From: Candidatus Methanophagales archaeon
GTDB taxonomy: Archaea; Halobacteriota; Syntropharchaeia; Alkanophagales; Methanospirareceae
DNA length: 5,874 nucleotides
Direction: 5' to 3'
Assembly (NCBI GenBank): GCA_003601795.1
Contig: PIXU01000140.1
Coordinates: forward strand, 1-5,874
The number at the start of each line of letters is the position of its first letter. Position 1 is the first letter of the stretch. The position numbers and the translations under genes were made by a program. The notes under the pieces were generated by a model, which saw only the letters and a list, made by a program, of their open reading frames with translations, did not search any database and was not told where the DNA came from. This document shows positions 5,766 through 5,874 of this stretch, in pieces.

Positions 5766-5874
5766 GCGCTTTGAGCAATCTTATGTAATCAAAAAAGACA
5801 TATTGTTCAAAATCTTTAAACCCTGTCTTGGCTAATATCTCTCTCCAATCCCTTTTAATAAAATCAAAGGCATA
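5758..5874 (-). CDS. 3' end of an unidentified converging gene (partial)
   Basis: Reading the minus strand from the right edge gives 38 uninterrupted codons ending in TAA (complement of 5758-5760); the start lies beyond the window. The product fragment begins YAFDFIKRDWREILAKTGF and ends FFDYIRLLKAQK. Its composition looks like real protein: an amphipathic helix, then TGFKDFEQY, then a hydrophobic strand-like stretch. A helix followed by GF and a closing strand recalls the carboxy-terminal end of class I SAM-dependent methyltransferases, but this is only a resemblance and no motif can be checked here. The gene is transcribed toward the hdr operon and ends about 27 nt from the hdrA stop. It is too short to name. 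Confidence 0.5.
   Translation of the reverse strand, partial: YAFDFIKRDWREILAKTGFKDFEQYVFFDYIRLLKAQK

Overview
The window carries one compact, co-directional, probably complete electron-transfer operon on the + strand (17-5731). It is followed by a hairpin/T-tract terminator and the 3' end of a gene converging from the opposite strand. Gene order is mvhD-like, FrhB/FdhB-like, hdrC, hdrB, hdrA-like. Two junctions are ATGA stop/start overlaps (457-460 and 2132-2135) and the other two gaps are 11 and 3 nt, so the five products are very likely made together as subunits of one soluble complex. No signal peptides or membrane segments are visible in any of them.

The gene set points to an archaeon of the methanogen / anaerobic alkane-oxidiser type. 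Heterodisulfide reductase subunits with intact catalytic CCG motifs sit beside an F420-type oxidoreductase subunit. The double HdrA and the lack of hydrogenase or formate dehydrogenase catalytic subunits resemble what I remember of ANME-1 / Syntrophoarchaeum-like or other Halobacteriota genomes. This placement is inference and was not tested; F420- and Hdr-containing sulfate reducers are an alternative.

Expected electron path: the FrhB/FdhB-like protein (FAD, about three [4Fe-4S] sites) would exchange electrons with F420. MvhD ([2Fe-2S]) would link the input module to the HdrA flavoprotein. HdrA would split or merge electrons between ferredoxin and the HdrC-HdrB branch, which reduces CoM-S-S-CoB (or oxidises CoM-SH plus CoB-SH when running in reverse). 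The FrhB-like subunit thus appears to replace the MvhA/MvhG hydrogenase of the classical complex.

The most unusual element is the 908-residue HdrA. It is not a standard HdrA of about 650 residues but a tandem of two flavoprotein modules in the order: FAD module 1 (about 1-330), HdrA amino-terminal-type domain (about 340-470), FAD module 2 (about 480-815), two-cluster ferredoxin (about 824-890). Only module 1 keeps the CX3CC cluster motif and the neighbouring Lys. Module 2 has Thr/Ser/Ser and Asp at the matching places. Both modules lack the ferredoxin domain normally inserted in HdrA. The polypeptide therefore looks like a covalent, asymmetric version of the HdrA dimer with its functions divided between the halves.

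The right edge (5766-5874) has no + strand gene. It holds the last 38 codons of a minus-strand gene whose function I cannot assign firmly.
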